Notes: a model not told the origin generated them from the sequence alone. A stretch of DNA of 64,000 bases from Dipteris shenzhenensis (GCA_047967505.1 CM106539.1); one strand, 5' to 3'; counted from the stretch's first letter, positions 1-12,727 are shown. Program-made: numbers and translations.

Positions 1-3000
1 GGCTCCCCCATCTGACAAGTACTTTTTAGAATATCACACCTAGTACCATGGTTTTTATTGGTTGTTGTCCATGACACTAATGCAAAAACGCTGATTTATG
101 CTTAATCGATAATGCAACGCATATCCAATCATCACAATACTTTGCACACATCTCAACCTAGGTATTATTGACTTACATGCAAAGTGGCATGCCCATCCCA
201 TAAGTACTTAGTCGAATAACAAATCTAGGACCGCGTTTTTTGACGGTTGTGCATGACACTAAGGCCAAAACAGCGTCGACAATGCAAAGCATATTCGATG
301 GGCATAATACTTTGCATGAGTCTCAAAAATTGTGCTATTGCATTGCATGCAAAGTGGTACACCCATCTGATAAGTAGTTGGTCGGATAACACACCTAAAA
401 GCGTGTTTTTTTATGGTTGTGCATGACATTCAGGCACAAACGGAGTTTAATATGTGATATATCATGCAAAGTACATCCGATGGGCACAATACTTTGCACC
501 CACCTCAACCTAGGTGTTATTGAGTTGCATGAAAAGTGGCGTGTCGGCTAGATAAGTACTTGATCCGATACCACACCTAGGATCGTGTTTTTTTACAAAT
601 GTGCTTGACACTAAGGCAAAAACGGAGTTTTATGCTTGATCAACAATGCAAAGTATATCCGATGGGAACAATACTTTTCACACACCTTCAACTAGGTGGA
701 ATTGACTTACATGCAAAGTGGCACGCCCATCCCATAAGTGCTTGATTGGATAATATACCTAGCAGCGTGTTTTTTTACGGATATGCATGACACTAGAGCA
801 AAAATAGTATATTTAATGCTCAATCGACCATGCAAAGGATATGGATGATGGGCACAACACTTTTCCTACATGGCAACCTAGGTGGTATTGAAATTTTCTC
901 AAAGAGGCACACCCATCCGATAAGTACTTGGTCAAATAACACACCTAAGGGCGTGTTTTTTTGCGGATGTGCATATCACTAGGGAAAAAACAGTGTATAA
1001 TGCATGATCGACCATGCAAAGTATATCCAATGGTGACAATACTTTGCACACAGCTCAATGTAGTTGAAACGGACTTGTGTGCAAAGTGGATCCCCCATCC
1101 GATAAGTACTTGTTTGATTAACACAACTAGGACCGTGTTTTTTCATGGTTGTGCATGACATTAAGGCAAAAACGGTGTTTTATGCTTGATCGACAATGCA
1201 AAGCATATCTGATGGGCACAATACTTTGCAAACACCTTTAACTAGGTGGAATTGACTTACATGCAAAGTGGCACTCCCATCCCATAAGTGCTTGATCGGA
1301 TAACATACCTAGCAGTGTGTTTTTTTATGGATGTGCATGATACTAGAGCAAAAATAGTATTTAATGCTCGATCGACCATGCAAAGGATATTCGATGGGCA
1401 CAACACTTCTTGTACGCCTCAACCTAGGTGGTATTGAAATTCTCTCAAAGAGGTATACGCATCCAATAAGTACTTGGTCAAATAACACACCTAAGGGCGT
1501 GTTCTTTTGTGAATGTGCATATCACTACAGAAAAAATGGTGTATAATGCGCGATCGACCATGCAAAGCATATCCGATGGTGAAAATAATTTGCACGCACC
1601 TCAACGTAGTTGAAAAAGACTTGCATGCAAAGTGGAGCCCCCATCCGATAAGTACTTGTTTGAATAACACACCTACGGCCATGTTTTTATATGGTTGTGC
1701 ATGACATTAAGGCAAAAACGGTGTTTTATGCTTGATCAACAATGCAAAGCATATCTGATGGGCACATTACCTTGCACACACCTTCAACTAGGTGGAATTG
1801 AATTACATGCAAAGTGGCATTCCCATCGCATAAGTACTTGATCGGATAACACACCTAGCAACGTGTTTTTTTACAGATGTGCATGACACTAAGGCAAAAA
1901 TGGTATTTAATGCTCGATCGACCATGCAAAGCATATCCGATGGGCACAATACTTTTCCTATATCTGAAATAGGTGGTATTAAAATGTTGTCAAAGCGGCA
2001 CACCCATCCAATAAGTAATTGGTCAGATAACATACCTAAGGGCGTGTTTTTTTGCAGATGTGCATACCACTAGGGAAAAAACGATGTATAATGCATGATC
2101 GACCATGCAAAGCATATCCGATGGTGAAAATACTTTGCACGCATCTCAAACTAGTTGAAACGGACTTGCATGCAAAGTGGAGCCCCCATCTGATAAGTAC
2201 TTGTTTGATTAACACACTTAGGACCGTGTTTTTTCATGGTTATGCATGACACTAAGCCAAAAAAGGTGTTTTATGGTTGAGCGACAATGCAAAGCATATC
2301 CGATGGGCACAATACTTTGCACACACTTTCAAATATGTGGAATTGACTTACATTCAAAGTGGCACACCCATCCCATAAGTGCTTGATCGGATAACATACC
2401 TAGCAACGTGTTTTTTTAACGGATGTGCATGACACTAGAGCAAAAATAGTGTTTAATGCTCGACCGACCATGCAAAGGATATCCGATGGGCACAATACTT
2501 TTCCTACACCGCAACCAAGGTGGTATTGAAATGTTCTCAAAGAGGCACACCCATCCGATAAGTACTTGGTCATCTAACACACCTAAGTGCGTATTTTTTT
2601 GCGGATGTGCATATCACTAGGGAAAAAACGGTGTATAAAGCAGGATCGACCATGAAAATCATATCCGATGGTGACAATACTTTGCACGCACCTCAATGTA
2701 GTTGAAACAGACTTGTGTGCAAAGTGGAGCCCCCATCCGATAAGTACTTGATTGATTAACACACATAGGACTGTGTTTTTTCATGGTTGTGCATGACACT
2801 AAGGCAAAAACGTTGTTTTATGCTTGATCGACAATGCAAAGCAAATCCGATGGGCACAATACTTTGAACACACCTTCAAATAGGTGGAATTGACTTACAT
2901 GCAAAGTTGCACACCCATACCATAAGTGCTTGATCGGATAACATACCTAGTAGCGTGTTTCTTTACATATGTGCATGACACTAGAGAAAAAATCGTATTT

Positions 3001-6000
3001 ATTGCTCCATCGATCATGCAAAGGATATCCGATTGGCACAACAATTTTTGTATGCCTCAACCTAGGTGGTATTGGAATGTTCTCAAAGAGGCACACCCAT
3101 CCGATAAGTACTTGGTCAGATAACACACCTAAGGGCATGTTTTTTTTTGAATGTGCATATCACTCGGCAAAAAATGGTGTATAATGCGTGATCGACCATG
3201 CAAAGCATATCCGATGGTGACAATAATTTGCACGCAGCTCAACGTAGTTGTAACAAACTTGCGTGCAAAGTGGAGCCCCCATCCGATAAGTACTTGTTTG
3301 ATTAACACACTTAGGACCGTGTTTTTTCATGGTTGTGCATGACACTAAGGCAAAAACGGTGTTTTATGCTTGATCGACAATGCAAAGCATATCCGATGGG
3401 CACAATAAGTTGCACACACCTTCAGCTAGGTGGAATTGACTTACATGCAAAGTGGCATTCCCATCGCATAAGTACTTGATCGGATAACACACCTAGCAAC
3501 GTGTTTTTTTACGGATGTGCATGACACTAAGGCAAAAATGGTATTTAATGCTCGATCGACCATGCAAAGCATATCCGATGGGCACAATACTTTTGCTACA
3601 CCTTAACTTAGGTGGTATTGAAATGTTCTTAAAGAGTCACACCCATCCGATAAGTACTTGGTTAGATAACATACCTAATGGCGTGTCTTTTTGCGGATGT
3701 GCATATCACTACGGGAAAAACGTTGTATGATGCGTAATCGACCATGCAGAGCATATCCAATGTTGACAATACTTTGCACACATCTCAACCTAGTTGAAAC
3801 GGACTTGCGTGCAAACTGGATCCCCCATCCGATAAGTACTTGTTTGATTAACACACTTAGGACCGTGTTTTTTAATGGTTGTGCATGACACGAAGCCAAA
3901 AACGGTGTTTTATGCTTGATCGACAATGCAAAGCATATCCAATGGGCACAATAATTTGCACACACCTTTAACTAGGTGGAATTGACTTACATGCAAAGTG
4001 GCACACCCATCCCATAAGTGCTTGATCGGATAACATACCTAGCAGCGTGTTTTTTTATGGATGTGCATGACACGAGCAAAAATAGTATTTAATGCTCAAC
4101 CAACCATGCAAAGGATATCCGATGGGTAGAATACTTTTCCTACACTACAACCTAGGTGGTATTAAAATGTTCTCAAAGAGGCACACCCATCCGATAAGTA
4201 CTTGGTCAGATAACACACCTAAGGGCGTGTTTTTTTGCAGATGTGCATATCACTAGGGAAAAAACGGTGTATAATGCATGACCGACCATGCAAATCATAT
4301 CTCATGGTGACAATACTTTGCATGCACCTCAATGTAGTTGAAACGGACTTGCGTGCAAAGTGGAGGCCCCATCTGATAAGTACTTGTTTAATTAACACAC
4401 CTAGGACCACGTTCTTTCATGGTTGTGCATGACACTAAGGCAAAGCATATCTAATGGGCACAATACTATGCACACACCTTCAACTAGGTGGAATTGACTT
4501 ACATGCAAAGTGGCACGCCCATCCCATAAGTGCTTGATCGGAAAACATACCTAGCAGTGTGTTTTTTTACGGATGTCCATGACACTAGAGCAAAAATAGT
4601 ATTTAATTCTCGATCGACCATGCAAAGGATATCTGATGGGCACAACACTTTTCCTACACCTCAACCTAGGTGGTATTGAAATGTTCTCAAAGAGGCACAC
4701 CCATCCGATAAGTACTTGGTCAAATAACACACCTAAGGGCATGTTATTTTGCGGATGTGCATATCACCAGGGAAAAAACTGTGTATAATGTGTGATCGAC
4801 CATGCAAATCATATCCTATGGTGACAATACTTTGCATGCACCTCAATGTAGTTGAAATGCACTTGTGTGCAAAGTGGAGCCCCCATCTGATAAGTACTTG
4901 TTTGAGTAACACACCTAGGACTGTGTTTTTTCATGATTGTGCATGACGCTAAGGCAAAAACGTTGTTTTATGCTTGATCGACAATGCAAAGCATATCTGA
5001 TGGGCACAATACTTTGCACACACATTCAACTAGGTGGAATTGACTTACATGCAAAGTGGCACTCCCATCCCAAAAGTGCTTGATCGGGTAATATACCTAG
5101 CAGCGTGTTTTTTTACGGATGTGCATGACACTAGAGCAAAAATAGTATTTAATGCTCAATCGACCATGCAAAGGATATCCGATGGGTACAACACTTTTCC
5201 TACACCGCAACCTAGGTGTTATTGAAATGTTCTCAAAGAGGCACACCCATCCGATAAGTACCTTGTCAGATAACACACCTAAGGGCGTGTTTTTTTGCGG
5301 ATGTGCATATCACTAGGGAAAAAATGGTGTATAATGCGTGATCCACCATGCAAAGCATATCCGATGGTGACAATACTTTGCACGCACCTCAATGTAGTTG
5401 AAACGGACTTGCGTGCAAAGTGGAGCCCCCATCCGATAAGTACTTGTTTGATTAGTTCACACCTAGGACCGTGTTTTTTCATGGTTGTGCATGATAGTAA
5501 GGCAAAAACGGTGTTTTATGCTTGATCGACAATGCAAAGCATATCCGATGGACACAATACTTTGCACACACCTTCAAATACGTGGAATTGACTTACATGC
5601 AAAGTGGCACTCCCATCCCATAAGTGCTTGATTGGATAACATACCTAGCAGCGTGTTTTTTTACGAATGTGCATGACACTAGAGCAAAAATAGTATTTAA
5701 TGCTCGATCGACCATGCAAAGGATATCCGATGGGCACAAAACTTTTCGTATGCCTCAACATAGGTGGCATTGAAATGTTATCAAAGAGGATACCCATCCG
5801 ATAAGTACTTGGTCATATAACACAACTAAGGGCGTGTTTTTTTGCGGATGTGCATATCACTAGAGAAAAAATGGTGTATAATGCGTGATCGACCATGCAA
5901 AGCATATACGATGGTGAAAATACTTTGCACGTACCTCAATGTAGTTGAAACGGACTTGCGTGCAAAGTGGAGGCCCCATCCGATAAGTACCTATTTGAAT

Positions 6001-9000
6001 AACACACCTAGGACCGTGTTTTTTCATGGTTGTGCATGACACTATGGCAGAAACGGTGTTTTATGCTTGATCGACAATGCAAAGGATATCCGATGGGCAC
6101 AATACTTTGCACACAACTTCAACTAGGTGGAATTGACTTACATGCAAAGTGACACGCCCATCCCATAAGTGCTTGATCGGATAACATACCTAGCAGCGTG
6201 TTTTTTTACGAATGTGCATGACACGAGCAAAAATAGTATTTAATGCCCGATCGATCAAGCAAAGGATATCTGATGGGCACAACACTTTTTGTACACCTCA
6301 ACCTAGGTGGTATTGAAATGTTCTCAAAGAGGCACACCCATCCGATAAGTACTTGGTCAGATAACACACCTAAGGGCGTGTTTTTTTGTAGATGTCCATA
6401 TCACTCGGGAAAAAATGGTGAATAATGCGTGATCGACCATGCAAAGCATATCCGATGGTGAAAATACTTTGCACACACCTCAATGTAGTTGAAACGGACT
6501 TGTGTGCAATGTGGAGTCCCCCATCCGATAAGTACTTGTTTGAATAACACACCTACGGCCGTGTTTTTATATGGTTGTGCATGACACTAAGGCAAAAACG
6601 GTGTTTTCTGCTTGATCGACAATGCAAAGCATATCCGATGGGCACAATACTTTTCACACACCTTCAACTAGGTGGAATTGACTTACATGCAAAGTGGAAT
6701 TCCCATCACATAGGTACTTGATCGGATAACACACCTAGCAGCGTGTTTTTTTACGGATGTGCATGACACTAAGGCAAAAATGGTATTTAATGCTTGATCG
6801 ACGATGCAAAGCATATCCGATGGGCACAATACTTTTCCTACACCTTAACCTAGGTGGTATTGAAATGTTCTCAAAGAGGCACACCCATCCAATAAGTACT
6901 TGGTCAGATAACATACCTAAGGGCATGTTTTTTTGCGGATGTGCATATCACTACGGGAAAAACATTGTATAATGCGTAATCGACCATGCAGAGCATATCC
7001 AATGGTGACAATACTTTGGACGCATCTCAACCTAGTTGAAATGGACTTGCGTGCAAACTGGATCCCCCATCGGATAAGTACTTGTTTGATTAACACACCT
7101 AGGACCGTGTTTTTTCATGGTTGTGCATGACACTAAGTGTAAAACGGTGTTTTATGCTTGATCGACAATGCAAAGCATATCCGATGGGCACAATACTTTG
7201 CACACACCTTCAACTAGGTGGAATTGACTTACATGCAAAGTGGAAACCGCATCCCATAAGTGCTTAATCGGATAACATACCTAGCATCGTGTTTTTTTTA
7301 TGTATGTGCATGACACTAGAGCAAAAATAGTATTTAATGCTCGATCGACCATGTAAAGGATATCTGATGGGCACAATACTTTTCCTACACTGCAACCTAG
7401 GTGGTATTGAAATGTTCTCAAAGAGGCACACCCATCCAATAAGTACTTGTTCAGATAACACACCTAAGGGCGTGTTTTTTTGTGGATGTGCATATCACTA
7501 GGGAAAAAACGGTGTATAATGCGTGATCGACCATGCAAATCATATCCGATGGTGACAATAATTTTCACGCACCTCAACATAGTTGAAACAGACTTGCGTG
7601 CAAAGTGGAGCCCCCATCTGATAAGTAGTTGTTTGATTAACACACCTAGGACCGTGTTTTTTCGTGGTTGTGCATGACACTAAGCCAAAAACGTTGTTTT
7701 ATGCTTGATCGACAATGCAAAGCATATCCAATGGCACAATACTTTGCACACACCTTCAACTACATGGAATTGACTTACATGCAAAGTGGCACTCCCATCC
7801 CATAAGTGCTTGATTGGATAACATACCTAGCGGCGTGTTTTTTTACGGATGTGCATGACACTAGAGCAAGAATAGTATTTATTGCTCGATCAATCATGCA
7901 AAGGATATCCGATGGGCACATTACTTTTTTTATACCTCAATCTAGGTGGTATTGGAATGGTCCCAAAGAGGCACACCCATCTGATAAGTACTTGGTCAGA
8001 TAACACACCTAAGGGCATGTTTTTTTGCGGATGTGCATATCACTCAGGAAAAAATGGTGTATAATGCGTGATGCAAATCATATCCGATGGTGACAATACT
8101 TTGCAGAACCTCAACATAGTTGAAACGCTCTTGCGTGCAAAGTGGAGCCCCCATCCGATAAGTACTTGTTTGAATAACACTCCTAGGGCTGTGTTTTTAT
8201 ATGGTTGTGCATGACACTAAGGCAAAAATGGTGATTTATGCTTGATCCACAATGTAAAGCATATCCGATGGGCACAATACTTTTCACACACCTTCAACTA
8301 GGTGGAATTGACTTACATGCAAAGTGGCATTCCCATCGCATAAGTACTTGATCGGATAACACACCTAGTAGCGTATTTTTTAACGGATGTGCATGACACT
8401 AAGGGAAAAATGGTATTTAATGCTCGATCGACCATGCAAAGCATATCCGATGGGAACAATACTTTTCCTACACCTTAGCCTAGGTGGTATTGAAATTTTC
8501 TCAAAGAGGCACACCCATCCGATAAGTACTTGGTCAGATAATATACCTAAGGATGTGTTTTTTTGCAAATGTGCATATCACAATGGGAAAAACGTTGTAT
8601 AATGCGTAATCGACCATGCAAAGCATATCTGATGGTGACAATACTTTGCACACATCTCAACCTACTTGAAACGTACTTGCGTGAAAAGTGGAGCCCCCAT
8701 CCGATAAGTACTTGTTTGATTAACACACTTAGGACCGTGTTTTTTCATGGTTGTGCATGACACTAAGCCAAAAACGGTGTTTTATGCTTGATCAACAATG
8801 CAAAGCATATCCAATGGGCACAATACTTTGCACACATGTTCAACTAGGTGGAATTGACTTACATGCAAAGTGGCACACCCATCCCATATGTGCTTGATTG
8901 GATAACATACCTAGCAGCGTGTTTTTTTGCGGATGTGCATGACACTAGAGCAAAAATAGTATTTAATGCTCGATCGACCATGCAAAGGATAACTTGGCGT

Positions 9001-9030
9001 GTCCATCTGATGAGTACTTGATCAGATAAC
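1..9030. repeat. Satellite array, ~182-bp monomer with trimeric higher-order repeat (~546 bp)
   Basis: About 49 head-to-tail monomers can be followed by the recurring GTGTTTTTT...GTGCATGACACTA block (near 585, 767, 953, 1135, 1318, 1500 and so on). Three variants alternate. One has TTTCATGGTTGTGCATGACAC and later CTTCAACTAGGTGGAATTG. The second has ACGGATGTGCATGACACTAG with AAAAATAGTATTTAATGC. The third has GCGGATGTGCATATCAC with GTGTATAATGCG. The third recurs near 953, 1500, 2045, 2590, 3140, 3690, 4222, 4750, 5285, 5833, 6380, 6930, 7474, 8022 and 8565, which gives the 546-bp period. Monomers before about 585 break the order and are more diverged. The array ends inside a monomer near 9030. 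Monomer length is typical of plant centromeric or heterochromatic satellites; a centromeric role is inference only. Confidence 0.95.
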
Positions 9031-9194
9031 TTCTCCCACCAATAAATTAAGTACTAATTAAAAATTATAATAAATGAGTAGATTATTAAAAAGAGACTAA
9101 TATTTATGTAATTGTTGCTACTACAGCTTGCTTGCGAACGACTCTCACAAAGGAGATGGCTATAGATTTTGTTCCAGGGATGGATGTGATTTGA

Positions 9195-10298
9195 TGTAGT
9201 AAAAGAGAAGTAGTTGCATTTGCTACAATCCATGATAGTGATCCCAATTCAGTTTGCCACTTTCGAAGACTTGGTGAAGATAAGGTGGTAGTTACTGTAT
9301 CAAAGATTCTTAGCGCACATGTTGAGCTAAAGTATAAATGTGGAGATATGGAAACACTTGGAGATGTTATGCCCTACAATACATCCAACAAATCATTTAT
9401 AGCATGGGACAAAGATGAGACTTATGCAACAGACATTATCAAGAATACAAAGTGCACCACCTTGGATTTTACTATAGGGGACATTTTACAAATGATATCA
9501 TTTGCAAATAAGACTGTAGCAGAAGGTGAAGTATTGGGATTCGAACAAGTGGAGCAATGGTCATTTGCACAGATGAGGATTCTAAAAGTCACTGATGATG
9601 GTATGGTTGATAACATAACATCCTTATGTGATCCCTACTATGAGGTAGGCAAGAATATGAGATGGAGCATGCAATTTTTAAACATGAGAAAGAGGCACAT
9701 GGTTTTCAATGATAAAGACAAGGTATACTACAATATCAAAGGACCTAAAAAGCATGCCCATGTGCTAGGTTCTATCACTTCAAATGTGGATGATTTCAAT
9801 GTAATCAATTATAAAAGTGACATCTTATCTGGAGTGGATGAGTTCATTGGTTCCAATAAACAAAATGATTTTAAAAGCGAAGCCTTATCTGAGGTGGATG
9901 AATTCTTGCACAGTGAGAAGGGCAGAGGTTTCAATAGTGATGTCTTGTCAAGTGTGGATGAGTTCATGCATATTAACAAACCTGGTGTCAATCAAGCTTG
10001 TGGATTTGTGAAAGCCATGCAAGATGTCCCAATGAGTGATGTTCTCTCAGGAGTGGAAGAGTTTCAAGGTTCTCAATACTCTCGTAGAATATTGAAATCA
10101 TTGAATGGTCCTAAGAGTATGTTAAAAATGAGGATGAGATCAACAGAGGATTATTCAATATTTAACTTTGATTGTGATATGGCCAAGGATGCAACGACCA
10201 ATCATGGATGCTTGGTTACAAACAAATGTGAGGAGAAGAAGTGCATAAATACAGATAACAACATGCACGAGGAACGAAACGGTCATACATATGCATGA
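9195..10298 (+). CDS. DUF8039-like N-terminal part of a transposon-like protein
   Basis: The frame opens after a TGA at 9192 and has no ATG at its head, so an upstream exon joined at a splice acceptor is likely (CTACAG occurs near 9121). The first ~75 residues run REVVAFATIHDSDPNSVCHF, then LGEDKVVVTVSKIL, then METLGDVM and SFIAWDKDE. This order (hydrophobic 'VA.G.', 'VH..pLG...V.VsV..vl', 'eTlgdA', 'f..W') is what I know from the plant DUF8039 domain, which is common in transposon-derived proteins. The C-terminal half holds four imperfect copies of an S-[DE]-x-LS-x-V-[DE]-EF motif. The frame ends just as the DUF7869 frame begins, overlapping as ATGA. The two are probably parts of one gene separated by an intron or frameshift. 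Function unknown. Confidence 0.5.
   Translation, partial: CSKREVVAFATIHDSDPNSVCHFRRLGEDKVVVTVSKILSAHVELKYKCGDMETLGDVMPYNTSNKSFIAWDKDETYATDIIKNTKCTTLDFTIGDILQMISFANKTVAEGEVLGFEQVEQWSFAQMRILKVTDDGMVDNITSLCDPYYEVGKNMRWSMQFLNMRKRHMVFNDKDKVYYNIKGPKKHAHVLGSITSNVDDFNVINYKSDILSGVDEFIGSNKQNDFKSEALSEVDEFLHSEKGRGFNSDVLSSVDEFMHINKPGVNQACGFVKAMQDVPMSDVLSGVEEFQGSQYSRRILKSLNGPKSMLKMRMRSTEDYSIFNFDCDMAKDATTNHGCLVTNKCEEKKCINTDNNMHEERNGHTYA
9811..10066 (+). repeat. Four-fold 'SDxLSxVDEF' coding repeat
   Basis: Within the DUF8039-like frame, related ~60-bp units start near 9814, 9874, 9934 and 10033. They encode SDILSGVDEF, SEALSEVDEF, SDVLSSVDEF and SDVLSGVEEF, separated by variable Asn/Lys/Gly-rich spacers. 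The third and fourth copies are about 100 bp apart, so the array is slightly irregular. This looks like a short acidic linear motif that was multiplied; its partner is unknown. Confidence 0.85.
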
Positions 10299-11002
10299 AG
10301 AGAAAGCGAATCCAAGCAGATCCACAAAAGCAACCAAAGAGGAAGAGAGTAATGAAGGAGGAGAACATGTTAAATGCATTGGGATATCTATGTTGCAAGC
10401 GAAGATGTATGCGCTTCATTGATCTTGCAGACATCAAGGAATGTAGAGGACACGTGTGGCAAAGAAGAGGAAGCAAAAGAACTGAATACCTTCTCACAAG
10501 TCTCTCTTGCTTTCTTCAGAATGGCAATAAAAGGCTAAGTTCAAGACAAAAGGTAAAACCTCTCGTAAATGGAAAAAGGATTTGCAATAAGGCATATTGC
10601 AATATTACTGGATCATCCCATGGTACATATTGGGATTTAGTCACCAAGGCAAAGGGCGGCAATAAATTTAGCATTCACCGTAATAGAGGAAGGTCCAAAT
10701 CAAGAATCTCAACTATCAAGGCAACAACAATTTTGCAAGACTTCATACATGAAAATGCTTTACCTCAACCCCATATATCTACCAAACTCCCTAACGGAGA
10801 TGCGATCACTGAAATGCACCTTCCAATGGGCTTGACAAAGCTCAAAGTATTTGACTCTATTGCAGAAAAGCAAAGGCAAAGAGGGGATGCCGTAGCTTCT
10901 TCTCATACTTTGTATACTCTTTGGAAGAAGAACTTTGGACATGTTAAAATCCCAAGGAGGCAAAAAATGTCAAAGTGCAATGTCTGTGATGATTTAAAGT
11001 GA
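10295..11002 (+). pseudogene. DUF7869-family protein, N-terminal segment
   Basis: 235 codons begin with a Lys/Arg-rich stretch (MKRKRIQADPQKQPKRKR) that could act as a nuclear localisation signal. Then come a CCKRRC cysteine cluster, a GSSHGTYWDLVTKAKGG segment, and near the end LYTLWKKNFGHVKIPRR followed by CNVCDDLK. This layout (Cys-rich start, 'ayGisr..Y', 'LY..W...f..v..P', CxxC) matches the region ahead of the DUF7869 domain in plant and animal repeat-derived proteins. A TGA at 11000-11002 interrupts it. Beyond the stop the same frame continues as VIESATCPNQREL, then shifts at a run of seven A near 11046. I treat it as a disabled copy, or as a gene with consensus errors. Confidence 0.7.
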
Positions 11003-11019
11003 GTGATTGAGAGTGCAAC

Positions 11020-11775
11020 ATGTCCAAATCAAAGGGAATTATACAAAAAAACCGAAAATCTCATCATGACCTTATTCGACATTCCAGACAAAAATATGCA
11101 TTTTGGAAGGAGCAAGCTATTTCGCATCCCGATGACTACATGTGCCTTATTGTAGATGGCATGGATCAAAATACAACAGCATTGCCTCGTTTTGTTGCCA
11201 CTCCACCTAAATTACATGGAAAACACTTTCTAAAGACACATCTATGTGGAGTGTTAGTGCATGGAATTAAGTTCTTTGCAGATATATGGATTGATTCCTT
11301 GCATCTACATGATAGCAATCAAGTTGTAACATCTATTATGAAGGCAATTCACAATGTACATGCAGAAAAAGGTCACCTACCACCGACTTTGAGAATACAA
11401 GCTGATAATTGCTGGCGAGAAAATAAGAACGTACTCATGTTTGCATTCTGCTCCATGCTAGTTGCTCATCAAATCTTCAATGAGGTCGAATGTGGATTTT
11501 TGTATGTTGGGCATACACATGAGGATATCGATCAGGTTTTTAGCACAGTCTCAAGGGAGCTTAAATGCAAGGATGTGGAGAAAATAGATGACTTGGTAAG
11601 AAGATGTGGTAGGCAAGTTGGTGGTCGTAAGGAAAGTATAGTATGTGAGAGGCTCGAAAGAATGTATGATTGGAAGAGCTTCATTCTACCTTTCATACAA
11701 ACGAGTGGTGATGCATTGACAGGTCATACCAATCCACACTACTTTCGTTTTTTTTTAAAGATGAAAAACCCGTAA
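11020..11775 (+). pseudogene. DUF7869 core domain (DDE-transposase-like acidic pattern)
   Basis: This frame carries the hallmark segments of DUF7869: HPDDYMCLIVDGMDQ (residues 36-50), TALPRF, LKTHLCGVLVHG, LRIQADNCWRENKN (124-137) and VGHTHEDIDQVFS (163-175). The acidic residues at D46/D49, D129 and E168/D169/D171 are spaced like the catalytic triad of an RNase-H-fold transposase. I offer that function as inference; the family is officially of unknown function. The frame enters through a shift near the A7 tract at 11046 and leaves at the T8 tract near 11748, where the correct reading (RFFKDEKPVMQWQQ) moves to the next frame. Restoring one base at each tract would give a continuous domain, so these may be sequencing errors or young mutations. 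Confidence 0.75.
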
Positions 11776-12623
11776 TGCAATGGCAACAGTATTCTCATGA
11801 TACAAAATGGGAACCTGAAGAACCTTACAGTCTCTTAACTTCAATTCCTAGCAAGGAAAGGTATCCAACATGGGCTCCTATACAAGAATTCAATGAGAGG
11901 TCTAACTGTGAAATAGAAGGATTAAAAGCATTTATTACATACAAAGAGGAAATGCTCCGGAGATATCCTGATTCGAAGCCTACTTGGAGAGAACACACTA
12001 CCACTATAATTAACAAGACACGAAATTTAATAAAGGACCGTGATAGAATGCAAGGCTCAAAGGATGTCAAGGAAGAATGCAATATGTTTTGGCCAAATGT
12101 TCATAACGATTTGCGCCTAGCTCCAGTCTTTGAAAATGAATTTGTATCATTACTCCCACGTCCATATTGTGGACCGAAGAAGAGAGAGTTTATGCCACAA
12201 GTAGATATAGAGGTTGATTGTTTTGTTGTGGTTCGGCCATCGGATAATGAATATGAGAATGTGAAGTTTTGGGTTGCAAAAGTAGTTGATGTGCAAAGAG
12301 ATGACCAAGGGAGAGCTACAACATTTATAGCGGTAAGGTATGAGCCAAAGGGCAAGAAGGAGAATATGGATAACAACACATTGTATACTAATTGTATAAT
12401 GAAGGAGTGGGTCCCAAATGATGAAGCAGTCTCTCAAGTTTCGACGGAGACAATCATAGTGTCTTGGCATTCAAAGGCAAAGAAATCAAAGAAGCGCATG
12501 GGATATGAGGTAGAAGGAAAAATAAAAATACCACAGCAAATTATTTTGCATATACACAAATTTTTAAGGATGCTCGCCATGGGGGAAGTAGAAGGAGACA
12601 GCGCAAATGAAGAATGTCCATGA
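11775..12623 (+). pseudogene. DUF7869-family protein, C-terminal segment
   Basis: This continues the protein after the shift at the T8 tract: MQWQQYSHDTKWEPEEPY opens it, and the frame runs to TGA at 12621. Notable stretches are LPRPYCGPKKREFMPQVDIE, then FVVVRPSDNEYENVKFWVAK with VRYEPKGKK, which has the feel of a small beta-barrel (BAH- or SH3-like) fold, and a Lys-rich HSKAKKSKKRMGYEVEGKI tail. The last ~120 codons recur, with scattered substitutions, at 44933-45296. No domain name can be given for this part. The ATG at 11775 is a convenient boundary rather than a proven start. Confidence 0.65.
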
Positions 12624-12727
12624 TTAAAGCCTTGTATTGAAGTCCATTGAAGGATTTTATTTGGGGACTAGGCAAGAAGCCAATCCAAGACAATTATAAT
12701 CAGAGTCATCACCTCCTATGTCAAATG

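Noticed and set aside
961-8760. Dozens of similar 60-76-codon open frames on both strands in the satellite
   Set aside because: They repeat with the satellite monomers, run on both strands and carry no initiation context or domain. The trimer length happens to be divisible by three, which keeps the same frame in each cycle.
1-9030. CRISPR-like repeat-spacer array
   Set aside because: The whole monomer repeats, with no unique spacers, and the context is plant nuclear DNA.
9037-9060. CACCAATAAATTAAGTACT as the left terminus of the DUF7869 unit
   Set aside because: Resemblance to the inverse of the 26-bp right end is loose and AT-rich; not strong enough to annotate, mentioned only as a lead.
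12150-12470. 106-codon antisense frame in the DUF7869 C-terminal region
   Set aside because: Shadow of the sense coding sequence; no domain.
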